Under the pieces are notes generated by a model. It made no database searches, was not told the origin of the DNA, and saw only the letters and a program-made list of their open reading frames with translations. Of a DNA stretch of 17,033 nt, positions 6,349 to 14,170 are shown piece after piece (within the stretch, counting starts at the first letter, position 1; the number at the start of each line of letters is the position of its first letter). Position numbers and translations under genes: made by a program. This DNA comes from CAZMFZ01 sp964565665 (GTDB lineage: Bacteria; Bacteroidota; Bacteroidia; Cytophagales; UBA9547), in assembly GCA_964565665.1 (NCBI GenBank), contig CAZMFZ010000082.1:1-17033 (forward strand). Direction: 5' to 3'.

Positions 6349-7114
6349 TCAAATATTTCAACTCCTGCTTATCGAAATAAAGAATTTCCCCTTCTTTTTC
6401 AATGGCAATTTTACCTACTTTGTCTATCCCTATTATTTTGCCTTCGAACATTTCTCCATCAATCATCTTAAAATCAGATAGTTGATTGAAGCGATACAAC
6501 TCTTGTAAGTAATTTATCTTCAGGCTTTCAAAATCAGAAATAATATTGAACTGCGTGTTTTGCTCTAGTTCAAGTACTATTGTTTCCAGCAGTTCCACTA
6601 AATCAAAATGTGTTGAACAAATATTTTTTAACGATGTAGCATTCAGTCTACCAAATTCGGTTTGATTAACATTCAAGCCAATGCCAATTATAGCCCAAAA
6701 AGATTTATTGGCTTTTAATAGGCTTTCTATTAAAAGCCCCCCAACTTTTTGGTTTTGAAAATAAATATCATTCGGCCATTTTGCCTTAAAATATTCCCAT
6801 TTACTACCCACATTATCTTTTATTGCTTCTAAAATACTCGTGCAAACTGCCATATTCAAATTGAAAACACAAGCAGGATCTATAAATGACAAATTCATAA
6901 CCACAGAAAAAGTGAGGTTTTTATAAGGTTCAGTAAGCCATTCATTGCCTCTTTGCCCCTTCCCAGCTGTTTGCTCATTTGTAATTATGATTAACCCATT
7001 CTCTACATTATCATTTTTTAGCATTTCCATTGCAATAGCGTTGGTGGAATGACAAGTTGGCATATAAATTAATTTCTTGCCTAAACTTTGAGTATTGATA
7101 AGTGGGTAGAACAA
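6344..7114 (-). CDS. birA: biotin--[acetyl-CoA carboxylase] ligase, class I
   Basis: This enzyme activates biotin as biotinyl-AMP and attaches it to the biotin carboxyl carrier protein. The 256-residue protein has the catalytic loop GKGQRGNEW (51-59), KWPND (112-116), KVGGLLIE (123-130) and GIGLNVNQ (144-151), and a C-terminal SH3-like part (GKIIGIDKVGKIAIEKEGEIL). There is no N-terminal helix-turn-helix, so it is a pure ligase rather than a biotin repressor. The start MFYPLINTQS precedes the typical CHSTN motif by about 20 residues. It is divergent from rsfS and convergent with the phosphatase, with its stop only 16 bases from the other stop and inside a shared hairpin. Confidence 0.96.
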   Translation of the reverse strand: MFYPLINTQSLGKKLIYMPTCHSTNAIAMEMLKNDNVENGLIIITNEQTAGKGQRGNEWLTEPYKNLTFSVVMNLSFIDPACVFNLNMAVCTSILEAIKDNVGSKWEYFKAKWPNDIYFQNQKVGGLLIESLLKANKSFWAIIGIGLNVNQTEFGRLNATSLKNICSTHFDLVELLETIVLELEQNTQFNIISDFESLKINYLQELYRFNQLSDFKMIDGEMFEGKIIGIDKVGKIAIEKEGEILYFDKQELKYLR

Positions 7115-7147
7115 GCAGAATAGAGTTTTAATCTTATAATTTCACTT

Positions 7148-7181
7148 CAAATATAAATAAATAGCTAAAAAACACCATCAA
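7148..7181 (-). promoter_or_regulatory. possible birA promoter
   Basis: On the minus strand TATATTTG (7155-7148) fits TAnnTTTG, with a TTG at 7181-7179, 23 bases upstream, at the long end of accepted spacing. It lies 33 bases before the birA start. Confidence 0.45.
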
Positions 7182-7195
7182 TGGAAATCAGGTAT

Positions 7196-7203
7196 TAATT
7201 TTG
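7196..7203 (+). promoter_or_regulatory. possible -7 box for rsfS-ftsH
   Basis: TAATTTTG fits the Bacteroidota -7 consensus TAnnTTTG and lies 27 bases before the rsfS start. I see no good TTTG box at the expected distance upstream, so the call is weak. Confidence 0.4.
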
Positions 7204-7230
7204 CTGATTCGCTTTGTACAAACATAATTA

Positions 7231-7602
7231 ATGGCAAAAAAGAAAACCAATATTGATGGTAATCAGTTGTGTGACCTAGTAGTGAAGGGAATGCAGGATA
7301 AAAAAGCGGAGAGCATCGCGGTAATTGATCTAAAAAATATAAAAAACGCTGTAGCAGATTATTTTATCATTTGCTCAGGCACTTCCGATACCCACGCAAA
7401 TTCTATAGCAGACACTGTAGAAGATGAAGTATTCAAAGGCACAGCCCAATGGCCTTGGCACACCGAAGGTAAAGCAAACCGAGAATGGATTTTGATTGAT
7501 TATGTAGATGTGGTAGTCCATGTTTTCATTAAAGAAAAAAGACAGTTCTATGGCTTGGAAGAGCTGTGGGGCGATGCAGAAATTAAACGATTTGAAAATT
7601 AA
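7231..7602 (+). CDS. rsfS: ribosomal silencing factor RsfS
   Basis: RsfS binds ribosomal protein uL14 and keeps the 30S and 50S subunits apart when nutrients are short. The 123-residue length and the whole pattern match the family: an N-terminal helix (LCDLVVKGMQDKKAESI), the core strand DYFIICSGTSDTHANSIAD (about residues 43-61), the W-rich stretch QWPWHTEGKANREWILIDYVDVVVHVF, and the end FYGLEELWGDAE. It starts at ATG after a possible promoter in the birA intergenic region. ftsH begins 17 bases after its stop, so the two form an operon, an arrangement I recall as common in Bacteroidota. Confidence 0.97.
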   Translation: MAKKKTNIDGNQLCDLVVKGMQDKKAESIAVIDLKNIKNAVADYFIICSGTSDTHANSIADTVEDEVFKGTAQWPWHTEGKANREWILIDYVDVVVHVFIKEKRQFYGLEELWGDAEIKRFEN

Positions 7603-7619
7603 TATCACAAAATTAAATA

Positions 7620-9800
7620 ATGGCAGAAAATAAAGTAAAGCCTCAAGATACAGCTAACGAAGCTGTAGAAGAAGCAAAACCAAAAGTAAAACGCCCTACT
7701 AATAAAGCAAAAAAGGCAAAATCTGGTCAAATAGATTTGGCACAAAGTGGAAACGAGCTAAAAAAAGCATTTAAAAAAGGTACAAATCCTGAAGGCTCCA
7801 ATGTGCAAACCTATTTGATAATAGGTCTGATGGTATTTTTTGCTGTGATTGTATACCTTACACGGTCTGCCTCCACATTGGAAATTACTTCTAAGCGATT
7901 TGAAGACATGATGTTGAGCCACGATGTGAAAGATGTGGTGATAGTAAATGAAAAAAACGTAGAAATCACTTTAAAAGAAGAATCGCTACAAAATAAAAAA
8001 TATCGAGACGAACTTTCAGAACGAGGTCCATTTCCGCTTACCCAAGGGCCACATTACCGTTTTCAAATCATTTCTCCAGAATCTTTTAAAGGCGATTTCG
8101 ATAGAATAAATAAAAATTTGCCTAAAGAGAATCAAGTAGGCTACAAAATCGAACAACGTCAAGATTTTATGCAATGGCTGTTCAGTTGGGGATTTTTCAT
8201 TCTACTCGCTGTTGGGTTTTGGTACATGATGCGTAGAATGAGTGGTGGAATGAGTGGCCCAGGTGGACAAATATTTAACATTGGCAAATCGAAAGCTGCA
8301 CTTTTCGACCAAGACAACAAAGTAAAAATCACTTTTAAAGATGTTGCTGGGCTCGATGAAGCAAAGGAGGAAGTAAAAGAGATAGTGGAGTTTTTAAGAA
8401 GCCCTGGCAAATTCACCAATTTAGGTGGAAAAATTCCTAAAGGGGCTTTGCTTATCGGCCCTCCAGGAACAGGTAAAACTTTGTTAGCCAAAGCAGTAGC
8501 AGGCGAAGCAGGCGTGCCATTTTTCTCGCTTTCAGGCTCTGATTTTGTGGAGATGTTTGTAGGCGTAGGTGCTGCTCGTGTACGCGATTTGTTCCGTCAA
8601 GCAAAGGAAAAAGCACCCTGTATTGTATTTATAGATGAAATTGATGCCATTGGTCGCCACAGGGGCAGAGGCATGGCAATAGGTGCGAACGATGAAAGAG
8701 AAAATACCTTAAACTCTTTGTTGGTAGAAATGGATGGATTCGGTACCGATTCAGGTGTAATCATTCTTGCAGCTACCAACCGCCCCGATGTGTTAGATAC
8801 TGCTTTGATGCGTCCGGGACGATTTGACAGGCAAATATCTATCGACAAACCTGATATTAAAGGTCGTGAGCAAATATTTAGGGTTCACGTGGGTGGTCTT
8901 AAATTAGCCGAAGATGTCGATACCAGAAAGCTCGCTTCTCAAACACCTGGTTTTGCTGGTGCCGAAATTATGAATGTATGTAACGAAGCTGCTCTTATTG
9001 CTGCACGTTACAACAAAGAAAGCATCGCTATGATCGATTTTCAAGCAGCGATAGATAGGGTAATTGGTGGGCTTGAGAAAAAATCAAAAATTATTTCTCC
9101 CGAAGAAAAGTTAATAGTATCATATCACGAGGCTGGCCATGCAGTATCGGGTTGGTTTTTAGAGCATGTAGATCCATTAGTGAAAGTGAGTATTGTGCCT
9201 CGTGGAGTGGCTGCGTTAGGGTATGCACAGTATTTACCTAAAGAGCAGTTTTTATACACCACCGAACAATTGTTTGAGGAAATGTGCATGACATTGGGTG
9301 GCAGAGTGGCAGAAGATATTGTTTTCGGAAAAATATCTACCGGAGCATTGAGCGATTTGGAACGAATCACCAAAATGGCTTACAGCATGGTAACTATTTA
9401 CGGAATGAATGAAAAAATAGGAAATGTATCTTTCTACGATTCAAAAAATACAGAATATCAGTTCAACAAACCTTATTCGGAATCTACTGCACAAACAATA
9501 GATGAAGAAGTGAGAAAACTGGTAGACAGGGCTTATATAGTTACCAAAGAATTGCTTATTGAAAAGCGTGATCAACTTGAAATCATTGCACAAGAATTGC
9601 TCAAAAAAGAAATCATATTTCAACAAGATTTAGAAACCTTGATTGGCAAACGACCTTTTAAGAAACTCACCAACTATCAGCAATTTATGTGGGATACTGA
9701 AGAGGAAGAAAAAGAAGTAGCAGCCAAGAAAGCCGAAGAGGATAACAAAAAAGCTGAATCAGAACCTGCCGAAACTCCGGAAGAAAGTATACAGGCATAA
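7620..9800 (+). CDS. ftsH: ATP-dependent zinc metalloprotease FtsH
   Basis: FtsH is a membrane-anchored AAA+ hexamer that degrades misfolded membrane proteins and short-lived regulators. In order, the 726-residue protein has a lysine-rich cytoplasmic N-terminus, membrane segment 1 (about 63-81), a periplasmic domain, membrane segment 2 (about 186-204), Walker A GPPGTGKT (280-287), Walker B IVFIDEID (D339, E340), the second region of homology with RPGRFDR (398-404), the zinc motif HEAGH (503-507) and the third ligand aspartate in ALSDLE (D579). The C-terminus is a charged, probably disordered tail rich in E, K and A. All catalytic residues are present. The long basic N-terminal extension (about 60 residues) is longer than in E. 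coli. A strong terminator follows 50 bases after the stop. Confidence 0.98.
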   Translation: MAENKVKPQDTANEAVEEAKPKVKRPTNKAKKAKSGQIDLAQSGNELKKAFKKGTNPEGSNVQTYLIIGLMVFFAVIVYLTRSASTLEITSKRFEDMMLSHDVKDVVIVNEKNVEITLKEESLQNKKYRDELSERGPFPLTQGPHYRFQIISPESFKGDFDRINKNLPKENQVGYKIEQRQDFMQWLFSWGFFILLAVGFWYMMRRMSGGMSGPGGQIFNIGKSKAALFDQDNKVKITFKDVAGLDEAKEEVKEIVEFLRSPGKFTNLGGKIPKGALLIGPPGTGKTLLAKAVAGEAGVPFFSLSGSDFVEMFVGVGAARVRDLFRQAKEKAPCIVFIDEIDAIGRHRGRGMAIGANDERENTLNSLLVEMDGFGTDSGVIILAATNRPDVLDTALMRPGRFDRQISIDKPDIKGREQIFRVHVGGLKLAEDVDTRKLASQTPGFAGAEIMNVCNEAALIAARYNKESIAMIDFQAAIDRVIGGLEKKSKIISPEEKLIVSYHEAGHAVSGWFLEHVDPLVKVSIVPRGVAALGYAQYLPKEQFLYTTEQLFEEMCMTLGGRVAEDIVFGKISTGALSDLERITKMAYSMVTIYGMNEKIGNVSFYDSKNTEYQFNKPYSESTAQTIDEEVRKLVDRAYIVTKELLIEKRDQLEIIAQELLKKEIIFQQDLETLIGKRPFKKLTNYQQFMWDTEEEEKEVAAKKAEEDNKKAESEPAETPEESIQA

Positions 9801-9850
9801 AATTAATGCCTAATTAGCAATACTTAATGTGTATGGCGGTTGGACATTGA

Positions 9851-9893
9851 AACAGACATTAACCTAGGAACCTAGGTTGATGTCTGTTTTTTT
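9851..9893 (+). terminator. strong intrinsic terminator after ftsH
   Basis: An 18-bp stem (9851-9868 with 9871-9888, one G-T wobble at 9860/9879) closes on a two-base AA gap and runs into seven T (9887-9893). The inner stem is two copies of CCTAGG. I see no gene in 9894-10084. Confidence 0.92.
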
Positions 9894-10084
9894 GGAAGGT
9901 CAAATTATATTGGATAATCGCCACCAGCAATAAACGTTGCTTTAAAAGATATCAGGTGAAATGGATGATATTCAGCTCTAGTACTTAATTGAAATTAGAA
10001 TCATAGTTGTTGCTAAATTCATGCTTACTAATGTTAACGTATTGTGTTATTGACTTGCAAGCATTCAAATGCAGCTTTCAATCA

Positions 10085-12370
10085 TCAATCCAATACAAAA
10101 AGTTTTCCAGTAGCTGTTCCCGAACCATCTGATTTTGAGGTGAGTACCACATACACACCCGGCTCTATTTTCTTGCCATTATAGTCGCGACCATTCCACT
10201 GAGCAGTGCCGCCATTGGCATTAGCTTCGTATAATAGCCTGCCATTGATGTCGGTAATTTTCACTACTGCATCGGTAGCCAACCCTGAAAAGCCAATTGC
10301 ACCGGAATAGTTAGTCTTCACAGGGTTTGGAAATATCAATACCGAAGGCTCGTTGTCTTCGCCTTTAGTAGCAGCTTCTCTGAACGATACTATGCCTTTA
10401 TCTGTACCTATAAATACCTCGCCCGTTTTTTGATTTACAGCCACAGAAACTATGGCATTAGATAGCAAGGGGCTATTTTCTGTATTAAAATAATGCACAA
10501 CCTTATTTCCTTCAGCATTGAAAAGATAAATTCCATTGTTGGTGCCGATCCACTTTCTATTGCCACCGTCTACATCAATACAAGTGGCTACTTGGTCGAA
10601 TAGCAATGGTCGGTTTTCGTAAATGGGAATAGTAGCATCGAGCGTACCCATACTGACTATACTTTGAGGATTGTAAAATACACACACACCATTGTTTGTT
10701 CCCATCCAAATATCTCCATTTCTATCTTTTATCATGCAACGCACTATAATGTCGCTTAGGTTTCCTACGCTTACCCCTTTTATTAATCGTTTGTAAATGG
10801 GCAAACCTCCACTCAATGACGATTCGTTGAACACAAACACACCTGCATCGAATTTCTCATTTCCGCGCACCCATACATTACCTGCATTGTCGGGCAGTAT
10901 TTGCATAGGGTAAGTTGAACCAACGTATAAGGGATAGGTAAAACCTTCGCAATTTCCATTGTTAAATTTGCGAATACTGGGCGCATTGCTAAAACCTGAG
11001 ATATTCACAAACCAAAGTATTTCTGTATTGGAGTCATAGTAAATATCCATTACCCTATGCCCGGTAAACTCAACTACGGGGCAACTTCCCTCATAATAGG
11101 CTTTAAAATCATTGCCATTTTTTTCAATAATGCCATCCGAAGTAGATGCAAAATAAAATTTTCCATTTTGCCTATTTAGCTCTACAGATGAAAAATCACG
11201 TAATCCGAGTTCGCTTGGTCTTTTGTTGCCAAACCATTCTCCTTTAGTAAAATATGAATAATTTCCGTTACGAAAAGCTGGTGTGGTAACTCTATCTTCC
11301 GGACCTCCTGAAAAATGAAACACATTGTCGTCAATCGCTTTTAAATTAAACACTAAGTTATTTAAGGGGCCATTGGGCAAATATTTATTTATTTCCCCTG
11401 ATATAGTATTGTATTTAACCAGACCTTCATTTTCATCTGCCATCCACAGCATTTTATTATCAGCTTGGTCTGTAACTATCGCGTTTACTGAGCCTACTTC
11501 TGTTAAAGATTGGTTTGTAGAATCTTGATTAGTGATGCTTCCTAATTTTCCAGCAGAGAAAAGCCAAGTTTTATCATTGAAACCACTCAAGGCAGTTATT
11601 GCCTGTGTAGTGTTAAATTTCAATTTCCATGCTGTGTCTTTTTTATAGACTCCCTTGCCCTCTAATACTGCAAATAATTTTAGGTTGGTAGCGGCTAGCT
11701 TATTAACAGCAATGTTTGGCGAAGTTGAAATAATGGGCAATTTCTTCCAATTGTTAAAATCCATAAGGTTTTTTGTATCAAATTTTGATGCATATAAACC
11801 CTTTGTGCTAGCTATAAATACACTATCTGCAATAGAAATAACGTCATTGGCTAACAATGAAGAGCCATTTTCGCCAATATTTAGCCATGTTTCTTGTATT
11901 TCCAATTTTACCAAATTAAGCAACACAACACCAAAATCGCAAGCAATGATGGCAGTATTTTTGTGGGCATTAATGGCATTGATACTTTTAGAACCTGTAA
12001 TGTTGGTAGCGTTAATTATATGAGGAATATTGATAATGGTGTTGTTTTTGATTACATCAATATTTCCCGATTTATAGCCGATTACAATCGATTTGGTAGG
12101 TTGATGGTAGAATAAAGCGTTTATTTCTAAATCGCTCAACCCATCTAATTTTGATATTTTATTTATAGAATTTTCATCTTTATCTAAATAAAAAAGGCCG
12201 CCTTCTGTGCCACAATATATTTTGTTTTCAACTTGGACTATAGTTTTCGCATTGTTGAATGAAGTATGAAATCGCCATGTGCCAATGGGAATATTGCCTG
12301 TTTGGGCTTTACCATTTAAGAAGAGGATGAAGGAAATGAAAAATAAAGTCAATAATTTGAATTTACTCAT
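10085..12370 (-). CDS. porZ: PorZ-like type IX secretion protein, two-component-regulator-type beta-propeller
   Basis: PorZ is a surface protein of the type IX secretion system that helps attach anionic lipopolysaccharide to cargo. With the ATG at 12368-12370 it has 761 residues, close to the 776 or so of the Porphyromonas protein. It starts with a clear signal peptide (MSKFKLLTLFFISFILFLNG, then KAQ). It continues with IPIGTWRFHTSFNN and about two seven-bladed propellers (repeats such as GLFYLDKDENSI, GNIDVI, GDIWMGTNNGVC, RKWIGTNNGIYLF). It ends in a C-terminal sorting domain of about 88 residues (FPNPVK, ITDINGRLLYE, WNGRDYNGK, PGVYVV). An earlier in-frame ATG (12412) is unlikely because the signal peptide would be buried. 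The gene overlaps the end of tdk by 8 bases. No other secretion genes are in the window. A general propeller-type cargo protein is the alternative. Confidence 0.83.
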   Translation of the reverse strand: MSKFKLLTLFFISFILFLNGKAQTGNIPIGTWRFHTSFNNAKTIVQVENKIYCGTEGGLFYLDKDENSINKISKLDGLSDLEINALFYHQPTKSIVIGYKSGNIDVIKNNTIINIPHIINATNITGSKSINAINAHKNTAIIACDFGVVLLNLVKLEIQETWLNIGENGSSLLANDVISIADSVFIASTKGLYASKFDTKNLMDFNNWKKLPIISTSPNIAVNKLAATNLKLFAVLEGKGVYKKDTAWKLKFNTTQAITALSGFNDKTWLFSAGKLGSITNQDSTNQSLTEVGSVNAIVTDQADNKMLWMADENEGLVKYNTISGEINKYLPNGPLNNLVFNLKAIDDNVFHFSGGPEDRVTTPAFRNGNYSYFTKGEWFGNKRPSELGLRDFSSVELNRQNGKFYFASTSDGIIEKNGNDFKAYYEGSCPVVEFTGHRVMDIYYDSNTEILWFVNISGFSNAPSIRKFNNGNCEGFTYPLYVGSTYPMQILPDNAGNVWVRGNEKFDAGVFVFNESSLSGGLPIYKRLIKGVSVGNLSDIIVRCMIKDRNGDIWMGTNNGVCVFYNPQSIVSMGTLDATIPIYENRPLLFDQVATCIDVDGGNRKWIGTNNGIYLFNAEGNKVVHYFNTENSPLLSNAIVSVAVNQKTGEVFIGTDKGIVSFREAATKGEDNEPSVLIFPNPVKTNYSGAIGFSGLATDAVVKITDINGRLLYEANANGGTAQWNGRDYNGKKIEPGVYVVLTSKSDGSGTATGKLFVLD

Positions 12371-12926
12371 AAAAATATTTTCGACTGCGTGGTTCATAAC
12401 TTTCTTTTTCACCTAATACTATTTCTTCTTTTGATGCTAATTTTCTAAATGAATATGAAGCCAAATCGCCCGACTTCTCACAAATGGCATGAAGTTTGGT
12501 CACAAATTCGGCAACTGCAAGTAAATATGGCATAGCTCCAAATGGCTTTCCAGTATAGTCCATATCAAGCCCCACCACTATTACTCGCCTTCCAGCATTG
12601 GCCATATGATTGCATACTTCAACGATTTCATGGTCGAAAAATTGTGCCTCGTCTATGCCGATCACATCTGCATTGTCGGCTAAAAGCAATACTTGTCGGG
12701 CAGTGGCCACAGGTGTAGCTTCCAAATATTGTGCGTTGTGTGAAACCACATTATCGGCATGGTAGCGGGTTTCAAACTCAGGTTTAAATACTTTTACTGT
12801 TTGATTCGCTAGTTTCGCTCTATTGATTCTGCGAATAAGCTCTTCGGTTTTGCCCGAGAACATGCAGCCGCATATTACTTCAATCCAGCCACTTTTTGTA
12901 AGGCCAAAGGCGGGTTCGGTAAGCAT
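12363..12926 (-). CDS. tdk: thymidine kinase, type II (cytosolic)
   Basis: It phosphorylates thymidine to dTMP in the salvage pathway. The 187-residue protein has the P-loop GCMFSGKT (20-27), the catalytic DEAQFF (E93) and the lasso region near the C-terminus with YEPRSRKYF. The structural zinc site normally has four cysteines in two CxxC pairs. Here only C149 remains: S152, S181 and Y184 occupy the other positions. I recall similar loss in other Bacteroidota thymidine kinases, so it need not mean inactivity. The gene overlaps porZ by 8 bases, and its start lies only 18 bases after a terminator hairpin (12945-12976), leaving no room for a separate promoter between them. Confidence 0.96.
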   Translation of the reverse strand: MLTEPAFGLTKSGWIEVICGCMFSGKTEELIRRINRAKLANQTVKVFKPEFETRYHADNVVSHNAQYLEATPVATARQVLLLADNADVIGIDEAQFFDHEIVEVCNHMANAGRRVIVVGLDMDYTGKPFGAMPYLLAVAEFVTKLHAICEKSGDLASYSFRKLASKEEIVLGEKESYEPRSRKYFYE

Positions 12927-12944
12927 TGTATTATTGATTTAACT

Positions 12945-12976
12945 AAAAAGGTCGAATGAATTCATCCGACCTTTTT
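12945..12976 (-). terminator. intrinsic terminator of the lipoprotein gene / possible attenuator of tdk
   Basis: AAAAAGGTCG (12945-12954) pairs with CGACCTTTTT (12967-12976), and the centre ATGAATTCAT (12956-12965) is itself a palindrome; one A-C mismatch separates them. Read on the minus strand it ends in TTTTT and lies 22 bases after the lipoprotein stop. The sequence is symmetric, so it could also work on the plus strand. Confidence 0.85.
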
Positions 12977-12998
12977 AAGATTTTGTATTGGTAAAAGA

Positions 12999-13544
12999 TT
13001 ATAAACTCAGCTCAGAAGTGAAATACCATTTGCCATCAATTTGAATGGCTACATATACAATATCACGCTCAATTCCTTCCTGAATAATCGGGATAATGCT
13101 CTCTTTCAATTCAATTGGGGTATAGTTTGATTGATTGTAATCAAACACTTCTATCAATGGCAACTCTACCAAATTCAAATCAATTTTCGTTTTATCAATG
13201 TATTTACAAATATTTTCAAAATAGCTCACCTCTTCGTGAATGCTGAAGCCAAATTCGCGTTGAAAATATTTTTTCTTTTTTATATCTCGCAACATTTCAG
13301 CTACTTGGGCTTCTTGTGCTTGCGTGAAGCAATAGGATACATATAAGTTTTTATCTTTCGATTTCAATGCTTGTAGCAAAATGGCGTGTAATTGCTGTAA
13401 ACTATCGGCACTTTTGTGTACTACTACCAAAGTGTCAGTAGCCAAGGGTGAGCTGGTTTCTGAAGTTTTTTGGGATTGCTTGTTGCACGATGCCAAATAC
13501 ATAACGGCAAGTGAAAGCAAAGATAATTTCAATAAATTTTTCAT
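12999..13544 (-). CDS. putative lipoprotein of unknown function
   Basis: This 181-residue protein has a lipoprotein signal peptide (MKNLLKLSLLSLAVMYLASC, lipobox LASC with C20), so the mature protein should be anchored at a membrane by its N-terminal cysteine. A short serine/threonine-rich linker follows, then a helical region (QQLHAILLQALKSKDKN) and a C-terminal part ending in YVAIQIDGKWYFTSELSL. The overall size and the final GKWYF strand recall small cystatin- or NTF2-like domains in which a mixed sheet ends in a WY strand, but I cannot assign a family. It is co-directional with the small secreted protein upstream (89-base gap, containing a palindrome at 13573-13589). A terminator follows. 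Its role is unknown. Confidence 0.8.
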   Translation of the reverse strand: MKNLLKLSLLSLAVMYLASCNKQSQKTSETSSPLATDTLVVVHKSADSLQQLHAILLQALKSKDKNLYVSYCFTQAQEAQVAEMLRDIKKKKYFQREFGFSIHEEVSYFENICKYIDKTKIDLNLVELPLIEVFDYNQSNYTPIELKESIIPIIQEGIERDIVYVAIQIDGKWYFTSELSL

Positions 13545-13572
13545 AAAATGAGAAATACGTTTAGGGTTTAAA

Positions 13573-13589
13573 ATTTGTATTTTACAAAT
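13573..13589. repeat. perfect inverted repeat before the lipoprotein gene
   Basis: ATTTGTA (13573-13579) and TACAAAT (13583-13589) form a 7-bp inverted repeat around TTT, 28 bases upstream of the lipoprotein start. It could be an operator for a dimeric regulator; the low complexity of the sequence makes chance a real possibility. Confidence 0.35.
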
Positions 13590-13633
13590 AACTTGATTTT
13601 TAGGTTTTTACCCAAATTTATCTTCTTATTTAA

Positions 13634-14059
13634 CTATCTATGCTTTGCCTCATGTTTTATATTCTGAATTTCAAGCATTTCAAAAGCCTTTTTTCGCTTC
13701 TGCTCTCTTTTTTGTATTAATACTTTCTGCTGTTGTATTGATAAAATCTTTACTATTCTTAGTTCAGAATCGTGTTTTATCTCAAGAATCACCATTCGGC
13801 TTTGCATTGGATCTTCATAAAAATCGAAAGAAAGAAATTTGAGAGAATCAATTTTGGCAACCTCAATGCTATAAATTTTCTTGATCTTGGTATATTGAGT
13901 GGGTGTGAGTGCCACATCTTGATTTATTGTATTTGTTTTTTGCCTTGCAATTTTTTCTAAAGCCAGTTTATCGACACCTATTTTTCGTTTTTCATATTGA
14001 GAAAAACCCAAATTCGTATTTAAAAGTATTAATATAGCTATTAATATATAGTGTGGCAC
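13634..14059 (-). CDS. small secreted protein, possibly Spy/CpxP (LTxxQ)-like
   Basis: A 141-residue protein with a signal peptide (MPHYILIAILILLNTNLGFS, cut before QYEKRK) and a helical, lysine-rich mature part. Two segments look like the paired LTxxQ motifs of periplasmic Spy/CpxP-type proteins: LTPTQYTKIKKIY (about residues 52-64) and ILSIQQQKVLIQKREQKRK near the C-terminus, with an intervening helix. That would suggest a periplasmic chaperone or stress protein, but the second motif is degenerate. The start is GTG at 14057-14059; no ATG gives a better signal peptide. The gene stands alone between queG (76 bases upstream) and the lipoprotein. The family call is tentative. Confidence 0.7.
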   Translation of the reverse strand: MPHYILIAILILLNTNLGFSQYEKRKIGVDKLALEKIARQKTNTINQDVALTPTQYTKIKKIYSIEVAKIDSLKFLSFDFYEDPMQSRMVILEIKHDSELRIVKILSIQQQKVLIQKREQKRKKAFEMLEIQNIKHEAKHR

Positions 14060-14116
14060 GGTGATTGTTTACTTATTTAACACAACGCAAATACTTCAAA
14101 TTATATATTTCGTTAG

Positions 14117-14170
14117 AGGGACTGAGCAAATAATATTAAGCTATAAACTTAATATTTCGCATCAGTCCCT
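14117..14170. terminator. two-tier hairpin at the 3' end of queG
   Basis: AGGGACTGA (14117-14125) pairs with TCAGTCCCT (14162-14170), and AATATTAAG (14132-14140) with CTTAATATT (14148-14156), giving two perfect 9-bp stems separated by a small internal loop. The queG stop (14136-14138) is inside it, and its last codons form one arm. No T-run follows in the direction of queG, so it may protect the mRNA end. Confidence 0.6.

Noticed and set aside
9894..10084. Possible small gene or RNA between ftsH and porZ
   Set aside because: No open frame of note and only weak short inverted repeats (for example AGCAA/TTGCT near 9933), so nothing supportable.
10085..12370. Two-component hybrid sensor (Y_Y_Y type) instead of porZ
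   Set aside because: The propeller repeats are alike, but there is no membrane segment or kinase; the protein ends in a type IX sorting domain.
12368..12412. Longer porZ start at 12412
   Set aside because: It would put 14 residues before a perfect signal peptide and overlap tdk by 50 bases; the ATG at 12370 fits better.
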